A stretch of 16,948 nucleotides of DNA from Desulfovibrio sp. Dsv1. GTDB lineage: Bacteria > Desulfobacterota > Desulfovibrionia > Desulfovibrionales > Desulfovibrionaceae. This document shows positions 6,686-14,256 of the stretch, one piece after another. Where the stretch lies: the NCBI GenBank assembly GCA_000403945.1, contig APFI01000168.1, forward strand, positions 1-16,948. Direction: 5' to 3'. Below the pieces are notes generated by a model. The model was not told where the DNA came from. It did no database searches and saw only the letters and a program-made list of their open reading frames with translations. Both the position numbers and the translations under genes were made by a program. Position 1 is the stretch's first letter, and each line of letters begins with the position of its first letter.

Positions 6686-6734
6686 GACGGAACGCTTCAT
6701 CAGAACGGCCTTGAAGCGATTACCGTCCTTTTTT
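6686..6734 (+). terminator. Structured intrinsic terminator, possible end of a small RNA
   Basis: GACGG (6686-6690) pairs with CCGTC (6723-6727) and CGCTTC (6693-6698) with GAAGCG (6713-6718), separated by a 2x4 internal loop and capped by a 14-base loop. The fold is followed at once by CTTTTTT. It points along the plus strand, so it cannot end dnaE, which is transcribed the other way. No intact plus-strand gene lies within 650 bases upstream. It may terminate nik operon read-through or an unrecognised small RNA. Confidence 0.5.
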
Positions 6735-6773
6735 GCTCAATTGCCCTGAAGGAGAGGAGGGCGCTGGCAACCC

Positions 6774-9700
6774 TCACGAGGCCCAGGCGGCCAGCGCCTT
6801 GTCCAGCTCCGGCCCCGGCCGTACCTTGAGCGCGTTGCCCAAGCGCAGATGGCAGCGGCAGCCGTCCAGGCAGACCAGGGCCTCGGCTGCCACCGGGCCG
6901 GGAAACGTCTCCAGAATATTTTTCAGGGCCAGCATGTCCTCGCGGCCCAGACGGTGTGCCGGAATCTGCACGCAGACCGGCGTATCGCTCTGGCCGCAGG
7001 CCTCGGCCAAGGGACGCACGCTTTGTCCCAGCATCTTGAGTTCGCGCGGGGCGTCCTCATTCTCCTCGTCCGTGTCGCGGGCGTCGTCGCTTTGGCTGTC
7101 CAAGCGGGCCGTGAGGCAGATGGGCTGTTCGGCCCTGATCAATTCGCGGGCCTCGGCGTAGGGGCGCGGAAAAAAGGTCACTTCCGCGTGGCCGGTGAGA
7201 TCCTCCACGCCCACAAAGGCCATACGATCGCCCTTGGACTTGGTGAGCACTTCCTTGACGCTGGTCACCAGCACCGCGCAGGTGAGCTCCGCGCCGGGGA
7301 AGAGCTCGCGCGCGTCCTCCAGAGGGGTCAGGCGCAGGCGGCGGATCTCGCGGATGTAAGGTTGGAGGGGATGGCTGGTGAGAAAGAAGCCCAAGGCTTC
7401 CTTTTCGGCTTTCAGTTTCAGGTCGTCCTCCATTTCGGGCAGTGTGGCTTCCGGGCAATCTAGGCCCACACCGGGCTGGGGTGGGGCATCCGCCACCGGG
7501 GCCATGGACAGCAGGGAAACTTGGTTGGAGCTCTTGCCCTTGGCCTTTTTTTGAGCGCGGACCACCACGATTTCCAGGGCGGCCAGCATGCCCGCCCTGG
7601 AAACGCCGAAGCAGTCGCAGGCTCCGCCTTTGATCAGCGATTCGAACACCCGCTTGGTGACCTTACGCAGGTTGACCCGGCAGCAGAGATCCAGCAGGGA
7701 AAGGTAGTCGCCGCCGTCCTTGCGGGCCTCCACAATCTCGCGGATGGCTTCGTCGCCCACGTTCTTGATGCCGCCCAAGCCGAAGACCACCCGGCCACCG
7801 TGGGCCGTGAACTCGCGCTGGCTCTGGTTCACCGAGGGTTGGACCACGTCGATACCCATATCTTTGCAGCAGGAGACGTATTTGAGCAGCTTGTCCTGAT
7901 TGCCCATTTCCGAGGTGAGCAGGGCGGCCATGAACTCCACCTTGTAATGCACCTTGAGATAGGCCGTGTAGTAGGAGATCAGGGCATAGGCCGCCGAGTG
8001 GGACTTGTTGAAGCCGTATTCTGCGAATTTTTCCATCAAGTCGAAAATTTCGTTGGCCTTTTCCTTGGCGATGCCGTTCTTTTTCGCCCCGGCCACAAAG
8101 GTTACGCGTTCCTTGGCCATGGCCTCGGCTTTTTTCTTGCCCATGGCCCGGCGCAACAGATCGGCCCCACCCAGCGTGTAGCTGGCGATGATCTGGGCGA
8201 TCTGCATGACCTGTTCCTGATAGACGATGACCCCGTAGGTATCGCGTAGGCATTCAGTGAGCGAGTCGTGCGGATAGACCACCGGCATCTGGCCGTGCTT
8301 GCGCTTGATGAATTCGTCCACCATGCCCGAGCCCAGCGGGCCGGGCCGGTAGAGGGCCAGCATGGCGATGACGTCCTCAAAGCAGGTGGGCCTGAGCATG
8401 CGCAGGTACTGGCGCATGCCCGAACTTTCCACTTGGAAGACGCCGTCCGTGTCGCCGCGCGCGTAAAGGTCGTAGGTTTCGGCGTCGGTGAGCGGCAAAT
8501 TGTCCAGATCCGGCGGGGTCTGACCCTGAAGGCTGATGTTGTCCAAGGTGTCCTGGATCAGGGTCATGGTCTTGAGGCCCAGAAAGTCAAATTTGACCAG
8601 TCCGGTCTTTTCGGTCATGGGACCGTCGAACTGGGTCACAAGCTCGCCGTGTTTACCCAGATAAAGGGGCAGATACTCCTCCATGGGCCTGTCCGAGACC
8701 ACCAGTCCGGCGGCGTGGGTGGAGGCGTGACGGGCCAGACCTTCCAAGCGGCGGGCCGTGTCCAGCAGATGTTTGACCTGCTGGTCCTCCTCGTAAAGTT
8801 TTTTCAGGTCCGGTTCCAGGTCCAGAGCCTTCTTGATGGTCATTTTCAGGTCGTCGGGCACCAGCTTGGCGATGCGATCGGTCTCCGCGAAGGTCATGCC
8901 AAGAGCCCGGCCCACGTCGCGCACCGCGCCCTTGGCCTTCATGGTGCCGAAGGTGGTGATCTGGGCCACCGAGCCTTCGCCGTAGGTGTCCACCATGTGG
9001 CGGATCACGTCGCCCCGGCGGCGTTCGCAGAAGTCCACGTCGATATCGGGCAGGGAGACGCGCTCGTTGTTCAGAAAGCGCTCAAAGAGCAGGTTGTAGG
9101 GCAGGGGGTCCAGGTTGGTGATGCGCAGCGCCCAAGCCACCAGTGAACCGGCCGCCGATCCGCGCCCCGGCCCCACCGGGATGCTGTGATCCTTGGCCCA
9201 GTTGATGAATTCCTGCACGATGAGGAAATAGCCGGGGAAACCCATTTCTAGGATGACATTGAGCTCGTATTGCAGGCGCTCGCGGTAGCGCCGCGGGTCG
9301 ATGTTTTCGCGGTCCGGGTGTTTTTCCAGGCGTTTTTCCAAGCCTTCCTCGGCCAAACGGCGGAATTCGGACTCCATGCTGGCTCCTTCGGGCAGCTGGT
9401 AGACCGGGAAATAGTGGTGGCCGAAATCCAGCTCCACATTGCAGGATTCCGCGATGCGCATGGTGTTGTCCAAGGCTGCGGGCACATGGGCGAAAGGTTT
9501 TTCCATTTCTTCGATGGACTTGTAGTAGAGTTCGTGCGTTCTGAAGCACATGCGCTTGGGATCGTCCATGGTGGTCTGGGTCTGGATGCAGAGCAGCACC
9601 TCATGGGCGTCGGCGTCGTCGGCGTTGAGATAATGGCAGTCGTTGGTGGCCACTAGGGGCAGCTTGGCGGTTTCGGCGATCTCCAGCAGGGCGTTGTTGA

Positions 9701-10250
9701 CGATGGCCTGCTCGGCCAAGCCGTTGGACTGCAATTCCAGATAAAAATTGCCGGGATAGATGGCCGCGTATTCTTGGGTCAGACTCAGGGCCTTGTCCAT
9801 GTCCTTGCCTAGGATGGCATGGGGAATTTCGCCCGCAATGCAGGCCGAAAGGCAGGTCAGGCCCTCGGCGTAGCGGCGCAGCAAGTCCTTGTCCACGCGC
9901 GGCTTGTAGTAAAAACCGTCCAGAAAACCATGGCTGACCAGCTTGACCAGATTATGATAGCCCAGTTCGTTTCGGGCCAGAAGGATCAGGTGGTGACGAC
10001 GGCGCGCCAGCTCCGAGGTTTTGTCCGTATGGTCGTGGCAGACGTAGACCTCGCAGCCAAAAATGGGCTTGACGCCGAAGTCCTTGCATGCCGTGTAGAA
10101 ATACGCCGCGCCGAACATGTTGCCGTGGTCGGTGATGGCGCAGGCGGGCATGCCGTAATCCTTGGTGCGGGCGCAGAGATCCTTGATGCGAATGGCACCG
10201 TCTAGCAGGCTGTATTCGGTATGGCAATGCAGATGGACAAAGTCGGACAT
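6774..10250 (-). CDS. dnaE: DNA polymerase III subunit alpha
   Basis: A 1158-residue replicative polymerase, almost the same length as E. coli DnaE (1160). The N-terminal PHP domain (about 1-270) begins FVHLHCHTEYSLLDGA and keeps metal-ligand type residues: His8, His10, Asp17, His42 (ITDHGN), Glu67, and His86/87. E. coli DnaE has lost several of these, so this PHP domain may still bind metal. The polymerase core has GPGRGSAAGS and catalytic Asp404 and Asp406 (PDIDVDF), plus Asp555 in KFDFLGLKTM. A helix-hairpin-helix region is near 865-885, a beta-clamp binding motif QVSLL at 910-914, and an OB fold at about 985-1060. The ATG at 10250 is preceded by AGGAG 5 bases away; an upstream extension of 28 residues is unlike the family and lies in the promoter region. 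The protein copies the chromosome at the fork as part of the polymerase III holoenzyme. The gene stands alone with its own promoter. Confidence 0.98.
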   Translation of the reverse strand: MSDFVHLHCHTEYSLLDGAIRIKDLCARTKDYGMPACAITDHGNMFGAAYFYTACKDFGVKPIFGCEVYVCHDHTDKTSELARRRHHLILLARNELGYHNLVKLVSHGFLDGFYYKPRVDKDLLRRYAEGLTCLSACIAGEIPHAILGKDMDKALSLTQEYAAIYPGNFYLELQSNGLAEQAIVNNALLEIAETAKLPLVATNDCHYLNADDADAHEVLLCIQTQTTMDDPKRMCFRTHELYYKSIEEMEKPFAHVPAALDNTMRIAESCNVELDFGHHYFPVYQLPEGASMESEFRRLAEEGLEKRLEKHPDRENIDPRRYRERLQYELNVILEMGFPGYFLIVQEFINWAKDHSIPVGPGRGSAAGSLVAWALRITNLDPLPYNLLFERFLNNERVSLPDIDVDFCERRRGDVIRHMVDTYGEGSVAQITTFGTMKAKGAVRDVGRALGMTFAETDRIAKLVPDDLKMTIKKALDLEPDLKKLYEEDQQVKHLLDTARRLEGLARHASTHAAGLVVSDRPMEEYLPLYLGKHGELVTQFDGPMTEKTGLVKFDFLGLKTMTLIQDTLDNISLQGQTPPDLDNLPLTDAETYDLYARGDTDGVFQVESSGMRQYLRMLRPTCFEDVIAMLALYRPGPLGSGMVDEFIKRKHGQMPVVYPHDSLTECLRDTYGVIVYQEQVMQIAQIIASYTLGGADLLRRAMGKKKAEAMAKERVTFVAGAKKNGIAKEKANEIFDLMEKFAEYGFNKSHSAAYALISYYTAYLKVHYKVEFMAALLTSEMGNQDKLLKYVSCCKDMGIDVVQPSVNQSQREFTAHGGRVVFGLGGIKNVGDEAIREIVEARKDGGDYLSLLDLCCRVNLRKVTKRVFESLIKGGACDCFGVSRAGMLAALEIVVVRAQKKAKGKSSNQVSLLSMAPVADAPPQPGVGLDCPEATLPEMEDDLKLKAEKEALGFFLTSHPLQPYIREIRRLRLTPLEDARELFPGAELTCAVLVTSVKEVLTKSKGDRMAFVGVEDLTGHAEVTFFPRPYAEARELIRAEQPICLTARLDSQSDDARDTDEENEDAPRELKMLGQSVRPLAEACGQSDTPVCVQIPAHRLGREDMLALKNILETFPGPVAAEALVCLDGCRCHLRLGNALKVRPGPELDKALAAWAS

Positions 10251-10280
10251 GGAAACTCCTGAAAAAATGGCCGGGGTTCC

Positions 10281-10309
10281 TGTATAGCAAATGACGGGAT
10301 GGGGCTCAA
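10281..10309 (-). promoter_or_regulatory. Sigma-70-type promoter of dnaE with extended -10
   Basis: On the minus strand TTGAGC (10309-10304) is followed after exactly 17 bases by TATACA (10286-10281), preceded by TGC as in extended -10 promoters. Transcription would begin near 10273, giving a leader of about 23 bases that contains the AGGAG ribosome binding site at 10260-10256. Confidence 0.7.
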
Positions 10310-10374
10310 GGCAAAGACAAGGGTGGAGGCCCACAGCGTCAGCCGTTCTTGCCCTTGGAAAACTGTCGCGCTCC

Positions 10375-10397
10375 GTCGCCTCCGCTCGGGAGGCGAC
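10375..10397. repeat. 9-bp inverted repeat upstream of dnaE
   Basis: GTCGCCTCC pairs with GGAGGCGAC around a 5-base loop. No T-run follows on either strand, so it does not look like a terminator. It lies about 65 bases upstream of the dnaE -35 box in an otherwise featureless gap (10310-10504). It could be an operator or a leftover of mobile DNA. Confidence 0.35.
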
Positions 10398-10504
10398 TAT
10401 GTTATCCTCACATTCTAGAAGTCATCTCATAATCACAAGCGGCTTGAATCTAGAAAATTTTTAGGGTCAGGACTCGTTTTATTTTTAAGGGAAGGAAACA
10501 GGAT

Positions 10505-10985
10505 ATGAAGGAAGCGCGGAGGTGTCCCGTGCGTCCCCTGTTTTATCTTTCCGAAAACCAGCTGGAGCGTATCAAACCTTTCTTTGCTCACGGTGTTCCA
10601 TGCGTCGATGACAGACGCGTTGCCGGTGACGTCATCGGGCATGGGTTTCAGTGGAAGGCCGCTCCTGATAAATACGGTCCGCGCAAGACGCTGTGCAGTC
10701 AGTTGGTGGAGCAGGCGTGGTGTTTTCAGCAGGATTTTTGTTGAGTTGGCAAGTCAGACATCTTTTGATGGTTCCCTGATGATTGACGCCACCCGCCCCA
10801 AGGCTCACCGTACAACGGCAAGCCTGCCTGAAAAAAGCCGTTTGTGACGGTCATGGACGTGCTGTTCCGCTTATGCTGACAGCGGGACAAGCCGACGACT
10901 ATAATGGTATGGTGCGGCCGTTCTCCAGCATGTTCTTCCCGATGACAGCATCTTTCTGGCGGGCGGAGGGCATGATGCGGCGCGG
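10505..10985 (+). pseudogene. Decayed IS5-family transposase (second type)
   Basis: Three plus-strand frames together resemble an IS5-family transposase different from the one at the left end. Frame one has LFYLSENQLERIKPFF, HGVPCVDDRRV and YGPRKTL. Frame two continues RRGVFSRIFVELASQ, GSLMIDATRPKAHRTTASL (first catalytic Asp in MIDAT). Frame three has VCDGHGRAVPLMLTAGQADDY. At least two frameshifts are needed, the GLNSKLH linker is deleted, and the region with the second Asp and the Glu is gone. GGGTCAGGACTCG at about 10465 could be an old terminal repeat, but no partner was found at the other end. The relic separates dnaE from the small minus-strand gene. Confidence 0.75.
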
Positions 10986-11014
10986 CAAAAAAAAGCACAA
11001 CCGCATCAGGACCG

Positions 11015-11045
11015 AAAAAAGGGAGGAGCCCCCACGGCCCCTCCC
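11015..11045 (-). terminator. Strong intrinsic terminator, minus strand
   Basis: GGGAGG (11045-11040 on the minus strand) pairs with CCTCCC (11026-11021), with an inner GCC/GGC helix after one mismatch and a 5-base loop. It is followed on the minus strand by TTTTTT (11020-11015). It is oriented to end transcription of the small gene at 11493-11212, about 170 bases upstream on that strand. Confidence 0.65.
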
Positions 11046-11211
11046 TATTCTGAGTGGAGATAACTGGGACACGGATCAGCAGCCCAATCCCTATCATGTC
11101 ACGGAAAGGTGATGCGTTCCGGTTATGCTGCTTGGCGGCGTTACGCCGCGCTACGGATGTTCTGCCCGCCCGGCGCGTGAATGCGGGGGGGCATGGCATG
11201 GGTTTGGCACG

Positions 11212-11493
11212 TTATTGCGCGGGCGCGTCAGGGCAGGTCTGCACCAGAGCCAAGGCCAGTCGCGCCAGAGAGCTTTCCGGCGCGGCACGTCCGCCGCACA
11301 GTCGGTTGCGTATGAAACCGGCCATATCCAGAGCCAAGGCCGCGTCGTCGGGGACAAAGCGGCTGGCCTTTTTATTGTCTTCCAAAATGGCAAGATAACG
11401 CGTGAGCCGCACCAGATCCTCTCTGGCTTCGGGATCGGCGTCATCCTGCGCGGTCTTCGCCGTTAGGGATGCGTCAGTAAGTAGTAGCGACAT
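11212..11493 (-). CDS. Small hypothetical protein (93 residues)
   Basis: A 93-residue, mostly helical, acidic N-terminal protein: MSLLLTDASLTAKTAQDDAD, then a helix-rich body (EDLVRLTRYLAILEDNKKA, ALALDMAGFIRNRLCGG, SLARLALALVQTC). No signal peptide, membrane span or known motif is visible. The second ATG (11493) is chosen because GGAGG lies 7 bases upstream; the first ATG (11499) would overlap that site. The good ribosome binding site, the amphipathic pattern and the terminator at 11015-11045 on the same strand argue that it is a real gene. It is not part of an operon: the upstream neighbour nfnA runs the other way and the downstream one is an IS relic. Function unknown; it is probably cytoplasmic. 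Confidence 0.6.
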   Translation of the reverse strand: MSLLLTDASLTAKTAQDDADPEAREDLVRLTRYLAILEDNKKASRFVPDDAALALDMAGFIRNRLCGGRAAPESSLARLALALVQTCPDAPAQ

Positions 11494-11925
11494 GTCCATT
11501 CCTCCCTGAATGGCTCACTGCTTCCCTGCAACGGGGTGGTCTGATCCGCCTCCTTTATGGTTTGCTGTTACGTTCTCCCCTTTCCCCACTCAACATTTTC
11601 CTTATCGGCCTGCCGGCAACGCTCTTTAGGGACGGGCATAAAAAAATCCATTTTGACTGGATATTCAAACAAACCGGGCGCTGGCGGACGCCAAAGCCAT
11701 GTGAAACAAGACGGTTAGCCGCCCGCCAAGCTTGCCACACTGTTCATTCGCGGCTACGGTGATGCAAATTGTTTCGCCGGAAGCGCGGTTTTTGACTCGT
11801 TCCGCCGCATCGGACGGCGTGTTGCCCTCCAGGGCAACGGCTTTGTGTTGCGCCACTTTGTACCCTTGCCCTGAGGACGCAACGCCAGTCTGCCGCCAAA
11901 GGCCAATTGCAGCACAGGAGAGCAT
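11494..11925. other. Intergenic region between divergent small gene and nfnA
   Basis: About 430 bases that should contain the nfnA promoter and the promoter of the minus-strand small gene. TTGCCA (about 11731) and TACGGT with 17-base spacing are a weak plus-strand promoter candidate. GTTGCCCT-CC-AGGGCAAC (11821-11838) is a perfect inverted repeat about 90 bases before nfnA. A minus-strand frame of 86 codons (11925-11665) ends directly at a small hairpin with a T-run (11662-11640), but its codon use is not convincingly that of a gene here, so I do not call it as a CDS. Confidence 0.4.
11640..11662 (-). terminator. Weak intrinsic terminator, minus strand
   Basis: On the minus strand ATCCA pairs with TGGAT around a 7-base loop and is followed by six or seven T residues. 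The stem is only 5 bp and AT-rich. It begins right after the stop codon of an open minus-strand frame (TGA at 11667-11665), and could end that frame's transcript or act on antisense transcription from nfnA. Confidence 0.35.
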
Positions 11926-12768
11926 ATGCCGACACACATTCTGCACAAGGAAAGCCTGATCCCGGGCAAAACCAGCAAACTGATCCTGCACGCGCCGCAC
12001 ATCGCCCAAAAGGCGCACCCGGGCCACTTCGTCATGTTGCGCATGACCCCCACGGGCGAGCGCATTCCCCTAACCATTGCCGACACTGATGCGGCCAACG
12101 GCACCATCACCATCGTCTATCTGGTTCTGGGCAAAAGCACAGCCCTGCTGGAAACCCTCAAGGAAGGGGACGCCATTCTGGACGTCTGCGGCCCGCTGGG
12201 GCATCCCACGCACATTGAAAAAAACGACACCGTGATCTGTGTGGGCGGTGGCACGGGCATCGCCGCCATGCACCACATCGCCAAGGGGCACTCCCGCGCG
12301 GGCAACCGGGTGGTGGGCATTATCGGCGCGCGCAGCAAGGATCTGCTGCTCTTTGAAAAAGAGCTCTCCTCCTTCGCGAACGAGCTGCTGATCTCCACCG
12401 ACGACGGCAGCTACGGACACAAGGGCTTGGTCACGGACCTGCTGCGCGACCGGCTGCAAAAGGACAAGACCGTCTTTGAAGTGGTGGCTGTGGGTCCGGT
12501 GCCAATGATGGCCGCCGTGGCCGACACCACACGTCCTTTCGGCGTGAAGACCACAGTGAGCCTCAACCCCATCATGGTGGACGGCATCGGCATGTGCGGT
12601 GCCTGTCGCGTGAGTGTGGGCGGCAAGACCAAGTTCGCATGCGTGGACGGGCCGGAATTCGACGGGCATGAAGTGGACTTCCCCGAACTGCGCCGCCGCC
12701 TCTCCGCCTACCGCGACCAGGAAAGAACCTCTTTCGACTTCTATAACGGGTGCGCTCATGGAAACTAA
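11926..12768 (+). CDS. nfnA: NfnA, small subunit of electron-bifurcating ferredoxin:NADP+ oxidoreductase
   Basis: A 280-residue flavoprotein of the ferredoxin-NADP reductase fold, also annotated as sulfide dehydrogenase subunit beta (SudB). The N-terminal beta-barrel carries the FAD motif RIPLT at 46-50; the nucleotide-binding half has GGGTGIA at 107-113, where NAD(H) binds. Near the C-terminus, MVDGIGMCGACRV and KFACVDG place Asp219, Cys224, Cys227 and Cys239 as ligands of a [2Fe-2S] cluster; NfnA clusters are known to use three Cys and one Asp, which fits. With NfnB it couples NADH and reduced ferredoxin oxidation to reduction of two NADP+, reversibly, by flavin bifurcation in the cytoplasm. 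The ATG at 11926 has AGGAG 5 bases upstream. It overlaps nfnB by 11 bases. The main alternative is DHODH electron-transfer subunit PyrK, excluded by the NfnB partner. Confidence 0.92.
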   Translation: MPTHILHKESLIPGKTSKLILHAPHIAQKAHPGHFVMLRMTPTGERIPLTIADTDAANGTITIVYLVLGKSTALLETLKEGDAILDVCGPLGHPTHIEKNDTVICVGGGTGIAAMHHIAKGHSRAGNRVVGIIGARSKDLLLFEKELSSFANELLISTDDGSYGHKGLVTDLLRDRLQKDKTVFEVVAVGPVPMMAAVADTTRPFGVKTTVSLNPIMVDGIGMCGACRVSVGGKTKFACVDGPEFDGHEVDFPELRRRLSAYRDQERTSFDFYNGCAHGN

Positions 12769-14176
12769 GAAAACCAAAAAACCGCTGGCCCCCAGAGTGG
12801 ACATGCCCTGTCAGCCCGCCGAAGTGCGGCGCTCCAATTTTGAGGAAGTGGCCCTGGGCTACACCAAAGAAATGGCCATGGAAGAAGCCTCGCGCTGCCT
12901 CCAGTGCAAAAAACCGCTCTGCGTCTCGGGCTGTCCGGTGGAAGTGCCCATCCGCGACTTCATCGGCGAAGTGGCGCGCGGCAATATGGACGCGGCCTAC
13001 CGGATCATCAAATCCACCAATAGTCTGCCCGCCGTCTGCGGCCGCGTCTGCCCGCAGGAAAACCAGTGCGAGGGTAAATGCATTCTGAAGGCCAAGGGGC
13101 AGCCCATCGCCATCGGCCGCCTAGAACGCTTTGTGGCCGACACCTACATCGCCACCACAGCCTGTGAGCAGGTCACGGGCACCAACGCCTGCGCCGTGCC
13201 CCAGTGCGGCAAAAAAGTGGCCTGCATCGGCTCCGGCCCCTCCTCCCTGACCTGCGCGGGCGTCTGCGCCGCCGCAGGCATCAAGGTGGACGTCTTCGAA
13301 GCCCTGCACGAGCCGGGCGGCGTGCTGATTTACGGCATCCCGGCCTTCCGTCTGCCCAAGAACGTGGTCGCCACGGAAATCAACGGTCTGCGTCAGGCGG
13401 GCGTGGATTTCCACATGAACTACGTGGGCGGCCGCACCTTGGACGTGGCCGAACTGTGTAAGAAATACAACGCCGTGTTCATCGGCGTGGGCGCTGGCCT
13501 ACCGGTCTTTCTGGGGGTGCCCGGCGAAAACCTGGTGGGCGTGTTCTCGGCCAACGAATACCTGACCCGCGTGAATCTGGGCCGGGCCTATGACTTTCCT
13601 AAGCAGGATACTCCGGCCTTCCCCGGCAAGAACGTCACCGTCTTCGGCGCGGGCAACGTGGCCATGGACGCGGCGCGCACGGCCCTGCGCATGGGCGCGG
13701 ATAACGTGTATATTGTCTACCGTCGCACCAAGGCTGAAATGCCCGCCCGCCGCGAGGAAATCGAACACGCGGAGGAAGAGGGCGTGCAGTTCGTCATGCT
13801 GGCGGCGCCCCTGCGTTTCAACGGCGACGCCGAAATGCGTCTGCAGTCCGTGACCCTGCAAAAAATGGAACTGGGCGAACCCGACGCTTCGGGCCGCCGC
13901 CGCCCTGTGCCCGTGAAGGGCGAAGTGCACGACCTATCCACGGATCTGGCCATCGTGGCCTTGGGCACCCGTTCCAATCCCATTCTGCTGGACGCCACGC
14001 CCGACCTGGAGCAGAATAAGTGGGGCTACATCCAGACCAATGAGGAAACCGGCGAAACATCCATTCCCAACGTCTTTGCCGGGGGTGACATCGTCACCGG
14101 CGCGGCCACTGTCATTCTGGCCATGGGTGCGGGGCGAAAGGCAGGGCAAGAAATTGTAAAAAGATTAGTGGGATAA
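12758..14176 (+). CDS. nfnB: NfnB, large subunit of electron-bifurcating ferredoxin:NADP+ oxidoreductase
   Basis: A 472-residue protein of the GltD/glutamate synthase small-subunit-like family (also annotated gltA or SudA). The N-terminal domain has two iron-sulfur cluster sites: Cys47, Cys50, Cys55, Cys59 and Cys94, Cys98, Cys104, Cys108. The FAD site GSGPSSL is at 158-164 and the NADP(H) site GAGNVAMDAARTALRMGA lies near 295. The C-terminal FAD-contact motif VFAGGDIVTGAATVILAMG is intact. It carries the bifurcating FAD that accepts electrons from NADPH and splits them toward ferredoxin (via the two clusters) and NAD+ (via NfnA). The start at 12758 gives the usual length; the visible upstream Shine-Dalgarno is weak, so translation is probably coupled to nfnA through the 11-base overlap. 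A true glutamate synthase is unlikely because no large subunit is present. Confidence 0.93.
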   Translation: METKKTKKPLAPRVDMPCQPAEVRRSNFEEVALGYTKEMAMEEASRCLQCKKPLCVSGCPVEVPIRDFIGEVARGNMDAAYRIIKSTNSLPAVCGRVCPQENQCEGKCILKAKGQPIAIGRLERFVADTYIATTACEQVTGTNACAVPQCGKKVACIGSGPSSLTCAGVCAAAGIKVDVFEALHEPGGVLIYGIPAFRLPKNVVATEINGLRQAGVDFHMNYVGGRTLDVAELCKKYNAVFIGVGAGLPVFLGVPGENLVGVFSANEYLTRVNLGRAYDFPKQDTPAFPGKNVTVFGAGNVAMDAARTALRMGADNVYIVYRRTKAEMPARREEIEHAEEEGVQFVMLAAPLRFNGDAEMRLQSVTLQKMELGEPDASGRRRPVPVKGEVHDLSTDLAIVALGTRSNPILLDATPDLEQNKWGYIQTNEETGETSIPNVFAGGDIVTGAATVILAMGAGRKAGQEIVKRLVG

Positions 14177-14208
14177 CACCGGCATCGTAAAAGGCGAACC
14201 TTTACCTA

Positions 14209-14245
14209 GCGGCGTTTCTCAAAAGGCGCTTTTGAGAAACGCCGC
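14209..14245. repeat. 17-bp perfect inverted repeat between nfnB and the phosphatase gene
   Basis: GGCGTTTCTCAAAAG (14211-14225) pairs perfectly with CTTTTGAGAAACGCC (14229-14243) around a 3-base loop, and two more flanking pairs bring the stem to 17 bp. It begins 33 bases after nfnB and ends 11 bases before the next start codon. There is no T-run on either strand, so it is not a classic terminator. It may limit read-through, stabilise the nfnAB message, or be a small palindromic repeat element. Confidence 0.75.
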
Positions 14246-14256
14246 CTGAAAAAGTT

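Noticed and set aside
8268..9146. Long plus-strand open frame of 292 codons
   Set aside because: It lies fully opposite dnaE, and its sequence is the GC-rich shadow of that gene, with no ribosome binding site or recognisable domain.
11204..11218. TTGGCAC...TTGC resembling a sigma-54 promoter
   Set aside because: Only 9 bases separate GG and GC instead of the required 10, and it would drive transcription into the opposite strand of the small gene with no target.
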